Positions 52,220 through 52,714 of a stretch of 52,714 nucleotides of DNA are shown piece by piece. How positions within the stretch are numbered: position 1 is the first letter of the stretch; each line of letters begins with the position of its first letter. The notes under the pieces are model-generated. The model searched no databases. It worked only from the letters and a program-made list of their open reading frames with translations, and had not been told where the DNA came from. A program made the translations under genes and the position numbers. Origin of the DNA: Flavobacterium sp. (GTDB lineage: Bacteria; Bacteroidota; Bacteroidia; Flavobacteriales; Flavobacteriaceae); NCBI RefSeq assembly GCF_025352015.1, contig NZ_JANXUG010000097.1, positions 1-52,714 of the forward strand. The letters are read 5' to 3'.

Positions 52220-52714
52220 ATGAAAAGACTTGTATTATATGCTTTGTTATATGGAATGTTTTGCGTTCCCAATAGCAGTGTGGCGCAAAAAGAAACCGAT
52301 AATGAAGTTGTTACTTTAGACGATGGATTTCAGGATTATTTTTATGAGGCCATTAAGCAAAAGTGCATGGAAAACTATGACAAAGCTATTGAAGCTTTAG
52401 AAAAAGGGAAAGCCATTGAACCTGAAAACCCCATAGTTTATTTTGAATTAGGTAAAAATTATTTAGCTCAAAAAAAGTATAAAGACGCGTACGACAGTTT
52501 TGAAAAAGTCACCAAAATAGATTCCGAAAATCGCTGGGCATGGGTCGGAATGTACGATGTATGTTATGAAACCCATGACTACAATCAGGCGATTATTGTG
52601 GTTGAAAAATTAGTGACATTTAAAGAAGATTACAAAGAAGATTTAATGTCGTTGTACATGAATACCCAACAATTTGGAAAAGCATTGGATCTTATTAATG
52701 AGTTAAATGAAAAA
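52220..52714 (+). CDS. TPR-repeat secreted protein, 5' part (cut by window edge)
   Basis: An open frame of 165 codons to the window edge. The signal peptide MKRLVLYALLYGMFCVPNSSVAQ is followed by TPR helices: YFYEAIKQKCMENYDKAIEAL, NPIVYFELGKNYLAQKKYKDAYDSFEKV, WVGMYDVCYETHDYNQAI and LMSLYMNTQQFGKALDL. Relatives in this position are exported TPR proteins near DUF4292 and M23 peptidase genes, so an envelope role is likely. The rest of the gene is outside. Confidence 0.85.
   Translation, partial: MKRLVLYALLYGMFCVPNSSVAQKETDNEVVTLDDGFQDYFYEAIKQKCMENYDKAIEALEKGKAIEPENPIVYFELGKNYLAQKKYKDAYDSFEKVTKIDSENRWAWVGMYDVCYETHDYNQAIIVVEKLVTFKEDYKEDLMSLYMNTQQFGKALDLINELNEK

Overview
The window is AT-rich DNA from a member of the Bacteroidota, almost certainly Flavobacteriaceae and most like Flavobacterium. 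The grounds are a type IX secretion (T9SS) cargo protein with a C-terminal sorting domain, a SprE/PorW-type gliding/T9SS lipoprotein, several protein families confined to flavobacteria (DUF6341, DUF6427, DUF6168, DUF5687, DUF6909-like), -7 boxes of the form TAnnTTTG, weak Shine-Dalgarno sites, and an ATP synthase operon without atpD/atpC.

Layout. (1) 1-1.0 kb: the edge of an IS1595-type element next to a toxin/antitoxin-like pair (DUF6922-like plus AbiEii-like nucleotidyltransferase). Both look damaged: the first lacks a clear start, and the second has Asn where a catalytic Asp is expected. (2) 1.0-6.4 kb: housekeeping and envelope genes (tatA, M23 peptidase, GH3-type adenylating enzyme, a regulatory-domain surface protein, a DUF6909-like protein). 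(3) 6.4-27.9 kb: a large surface polysaccharide locus. It has a Wzz-like protein, rfbA/rfbC/rfbD (no rfbB), a GtrB-like/GT-C pair, a Wzx flippase, Wzy- and WaaL-like membrane proteins, three further glycosyltransferases, an acyltransferase, a UDP-glucuronate decarboxylase and a WcaJ-type initiating transferase. A convergent minus-strand arm holds wecB, a WbuB-like transferase, an ORF6N pseudogene and a CapK-like enzyme. An ATPase gene of the AAA/DUF4143 type sits inside the locus, between two diverged copies of the rfbD 3' end. (4) 27.9-34.5 kb: T9SS cargo, purD, DUF6341, DUF6427, upp, DUF4254 and a heptosyltransferase-like GT9. (5) 34.5-38.9 kb: a ferredoxin reductase-like oxygenase component, then a PadR-membrane protein-permease-ATPase operon with a strong palindromic operator. 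(6) 38.9-48.1 kb: sprE/porW, bactofilin, atpZ/I, DUF6168 and atpB-E-F-H-A-G. (7) 48.1-49.1 kb: gene remains (Uma2 pseudogene, 21-bp tandem repeat joined to an orphan T9SS sorting domain). (8) 49.1-52.7 kb: flippase, dut, a sugar nucleotidyltransferase and the start of a TPR protein.

How it works together: region 3 encodes synthesis, export and polymerisation of a lipid-linked glycan (WcaJ starts, glycosyltransferases extend, Wzx flips, Wzy polymerises, Wzz sets length). The dTDP-rhamnose branch is fed by rfbACD and the UDP-xylose branch by the decarboxylase. The most unusual items are two 25-nt palindromic repeats inside rfbD read in two different frames, the duplicated rfbD tail flanking the ATPase, a covarying stop/start hairpin used twice in the wecB arm, and the PadR operator. 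I saw no CRISPR array, rRNA or tRNA. All family assignments are from reading the sequence by eye; no database search was run.
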